A stretch of DNA of 7,041 nucleotides from Chloroflexota bacterium (GTDB lineage: Bacteria; Chloroflexota; Anaerolineae; Promineifilales; Promineifilaceae): the NCBI GenBank assembly GCA_024278255.1, contig JAJRTP010000053.1, positions 1 to 7,041 of the forward strand, read 5' to 3'. A model generated the notes under the pieces. The model did no database searches. It saw nothing but the letters and a program-made list of their open reading frames with translations, and was not told where the DNA came from. The translations under genes and the position numbers were made by a program. Below are positions 4,977-7,041 of this stretch, piece by piece. Positions within the stretch are counted from its first letter, which is position 1, and every line of letters starts with the position of its first letter.

Positions 4977-7041
4977 ATGCCTTTGGACTACCCGCCGCTC
5001 ATTATTTCTACCAAGTTGAATCGCCCCCGCGTACCGGGGGAATTAGTACCCCGATCTCATCTTCTGGAACGATTGAACCGGCAAAGGCAACGGCCGTTGA
5101 CCCTTGTCATTGCTCCGGCCGGCTACGGCAAAAGCACCCTCCTCAGCAGTTGGCTGGAAACGCTGGTTGATATGCCAGCCGCCTGGCTTTCTCTGGAAAA
5201 ACAGGATGATGATCCCACCACTTTCCTGATTTACTTCGTGGCCGCCATACAAACAATGTTTCCTCACGTGGGGGAGGAAACGCTGGCCCTGCTGAACCAA
5301 ACCGACCTTTCCCCAGCCCGGATTTTGCTGGGCACATTGGTCAACGAATTGAATACAATCACCGAAAATTACATTTTGGTGCTGGATGATTATCACGTTA
5401 TTCAACAACAAGTCATTCACCAGTTGCTGGCCGGGCTGCTGGCCCACGTCCCGGAGACATTTCACATCGCCCTGGCCAGCCGCACTGACCCCCGGCTGCC
5501 CATCCCCAAGTACCGGGCGCAAAATCAAGTCACGGAAATCCGGGCCAATGACTTGCGTTTCTCAAGTGAAGAAACCCGCACTTTTTTACGTAAAAGTTTG
5601 CCCGATCCGGTGGACGATAAAACTGTTACCGAGATTTATACCCGTTCCGAAGGCTGGGTGACGGGTCTGCATTTGGCAGCGTTGTCTCTGCGTCGCTTGC
5701 AGGAGCAGTCTCAGCTTGATGAGATATTAAGTCATGAAGATCGCTTCGTGGTGGATTATCTGATGTCTGAAGTGCTGTTGTCACAGACAGATATCGTGCA
5801 GGAATGGCTGCTGAAAACGGCCGTTTTCGACCGTTTTTGTCCAGAATTATGCAACGCCTTAGCCGGTGAAACCTTGTTGGATGGCAAGAAATTCATTAAC
5901 TCCCTGATTACCAACAACTTATTCACCATCGCACTGGACAATGAACAGGGATGGGTTCGTTATCACCATCTGTTCGCTCAATTCCTCAAAAAAGAGCTGC
6001 AACACCGGTATCCCGCCACTGATATTGCCACTCTTCATACCGATGGCGCACGCTGGCTGGCGCAAAATCATTTTATAGAGGAAGCATTACACCACGCCAT
6101 CGCCGCTGGCAACATGACGATGGCAGCCGACCTGGTAGATACCAACGTACACCCGCTGTTAAATACGGGCAGATGGAACCTGTTAAGAAATTGGCTGTCT
6201 CAATTATCAGAAGAAATAATTCAGCAGCGTCCAGCCTTGTTATTGGGGCAAGCGTGGATGGCCTTCCATCAGTTCGCCCTATGGACAATTCCACCACTTA
6301 TCGAGCGCGTCGAGCATCTGCTTGGCGGCGATGATACTGCTGATGAATGGGGCGAAGTCAACTTTTTCTGGGGACATGATGCGTACTGGAAAGGGCAGCA
6401 AAAAGAATGTTTGCAACGGTTTACCCAGGCATTAGCACACATCCCCCAAGCACACCTCCTCGCAAGGGGCGAAGCGGAACTTTTTTGGGGATTAGCCATG
6501 CAAATGGCTGGGCGTAAGGAGGAAGCTCTGCAACAGTTGCACAAATGGCTTTATTACGAAGGAGAACTCCATTTCAGCAGGAAAACATTGCTTATGGGGG
6601 CACTGCTTTACATCCATTTGCTGTCTGGTGAATTGTCAGAAGTGGTGCTGATGGGGCAGCAGATTCGTGAGAACGCCATCAAAGCAGGCAATAGCTACAT
6701 CATCACATGGACATCTTATTTATTGGGGGCTGTTTCCTACCACTGGAATGAAATGGAAGACGCCGCTCGTTATTTTAGCGACGCGGCACAACATCTTTAT
6801 ATTTTGCATTATGCAGCCATCATTGACACTCTCTCTGCACTGGCTTTGGTATACCAATCGCTCGAACGTCCCAAAGAAGCTGATGCAACGATAGCTGATC
6901 TGCTTGATTTTGTTTGGGAAAGCAATAATCCCGCCTACATTGCCATTGCGCGCTCCTGTCAGGCACATCTCGCTTTGTTGCGTGGAGATACTGCTGAAGC
7001 TACCCGCCACATGCAGACCGCTGCCGTGACAACGGATACAG
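4977..7041 (+). CDS. MalT-like LuxR-family ATP-dependent transcriptional regulator (5' part, cut by window end)
   Basis: The frame runs open for 688 codons from ATG 4977 to the right edge. It begins with IISTKLNRPRVPGELVPR, the typical opening of MalT-type STAND regulators, followed by Walker A APAGYGKST (46-54; Lys52), Walker B ILVLDDYH (133-140; Asp137/Asp138), LASRTDPRLP with Arg169 as the likely sensor, SEGWVTGLHLAALSL (from Ser224) and the winged-helix signature YHHLFAQFL (329-337). From about residue 390 the sequence is all-helical TPR-like repeats, the sensor part of MalT proteins. Full-length relatives have about 850-920 residues and end in a LuxR-type HTH, which should lie to the right of the window and is not seen. 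The protein would bind ATP and an unknown inducer, oligomerise and activate transcription. The start is constrained: TAA at 4965-4967 leaves only TTG 4968 or ATG 4977, and the first conserved residues follow ATG 4977. The second half looks less GC-rich by eye than the neighbouring genes. The target genes are unknown; it has its own promoter. Confidence 0.9.
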   Translation, partial: MPLDYPPLIISTKLNRPRVPGELVPRSHLLERLNRQRQRPLTLVIAPAGYGKSTLLSSWLETLVDMPAAWLSLEKQDDDPTTFLIYFVAAIQTMFPHVGEETLALLNQTDLSPARILLGTLVNELNTITENYILVLDDYHVIQQQVIHQLLAGLLAHVPETFHIALASRTDPRLPIPKYRAQNQVTEIRANDLRFSSEETRTFLRKSLPDPVDDKTVTEIYTRSEGWVTGLHLAALSLRRLQEQSQLDEILSHEDRFVVDYLMSEVLLSQTDIVQEWLLKTAVFDRFCPELCNALAGETLLDGKKFINSLITNNLFTIALDNEQGWVRYHHLFAQFLKKELQHRYPATDIATLHTDGARWLAQNHFIEEALHHAIAAGNMTMAADLVDTNVHPLLNTGRWNLLRNWLSQLSEEIIQQRPALLLGQAWMAFHQFALWTIPPLIERVEHLLGGDDTADEWGEVNFFWGHDAYWKGQQKECLQRFTQALAHIPQAHLLARGEAELFWGLAMQMAGRKEEALQQLHKWLYYEGELHFSRKTLLMGALLYIHLLSGELSEVVLMGQQIRENAIKAGNSYIITWTSYLLGAVSYHWNEMEDAARYFSDAAQHLYILHYAAIIDTLSALALVYQSLERPKEADATIADLLDFVWESNNPAYIAIARSCQAHLALLRGDTAEATRHMQTAAVTTDT

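Noticed and set aside
4886..5170. 94-codon frame from a GTG with a hydrophobic segment, a possible small membrane protein
   Set aside because: Its second half overlaps the conserved start and Walker A of the MalT-like regulator in another frame, and it has no ribosome binding site. The hydrophobic stretch comes from the T-rich promoter region.

Overview
The window looks like a piece of a moderately GC-rich bacterial chromosome. The best guess is Chloroflexota (Anaerolineae-like). This is inferred from the large MalT-type LuxR-family regulator, the mix of oxidoreductases, the palindromes built from short tandem repeats between genes, and a strong excess of the octamer ACGGCCGT. No rRNA, tRNA, CRISPR array, transposase or phage gene is visible, and the taxonomic call was not tested by any search.

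Layout. Positions 1-99 hold the last 32 codons of a gene that enters from the left, possibly a short-chain dehydrogenase. Positions 106-324 hold the C-terminal part of a SnoaL/NTF2-like domain with no start codon, probably a gene remnant. At 375-2069 is a complete FAD-dependent CoA-disulfide/persulfide reductase fused to a C-terminal rhodanese domain. Positions 2070-2284 are non-coding and dominated by a long imperfect palindrome with heptamer repeats in its arms. A probable two-gene unit follows: an extended SDR related to epimerases and short-chain threonine dehydrogenase (2285-3250), then a DUF1254/DUF1214 protein without a signal peptide (3312-4655). Positions 4656-4976 are non-coding and hold a second palindrome (15-bp perfect terminal inverted repeats, 9-nt tandem repeats in its arms), a possible coding scrap, and a promoter. 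From 4977 to the right edge runs the N-terminal 688 codons of a MalT-like STAND ATPase regulator. Its promoter sits so close to the start codon that the mRNA is predicted to be leaderless.

How the genes work together. All complete genes read rightward. The CoADR-rhodanese protein is a self-contained sulfur-relay enzyme (persulfide or CoA-disulfide reduction with NAD(P)H). The SDR and DUF1254 genes are probably co-transcribed, but no shared pathway can be read from the sequence. The regulator has its own promoter, and its target is unknown. I see no defence system, biosynthetic cluster or mobile island. The points most worth a second look are the two repeat-armed palindromes, a third partial copy of one of them beside the DUF1254 ribosome binding site, the octamer excess in all three codon phases, and the leaderless regulator promoter.
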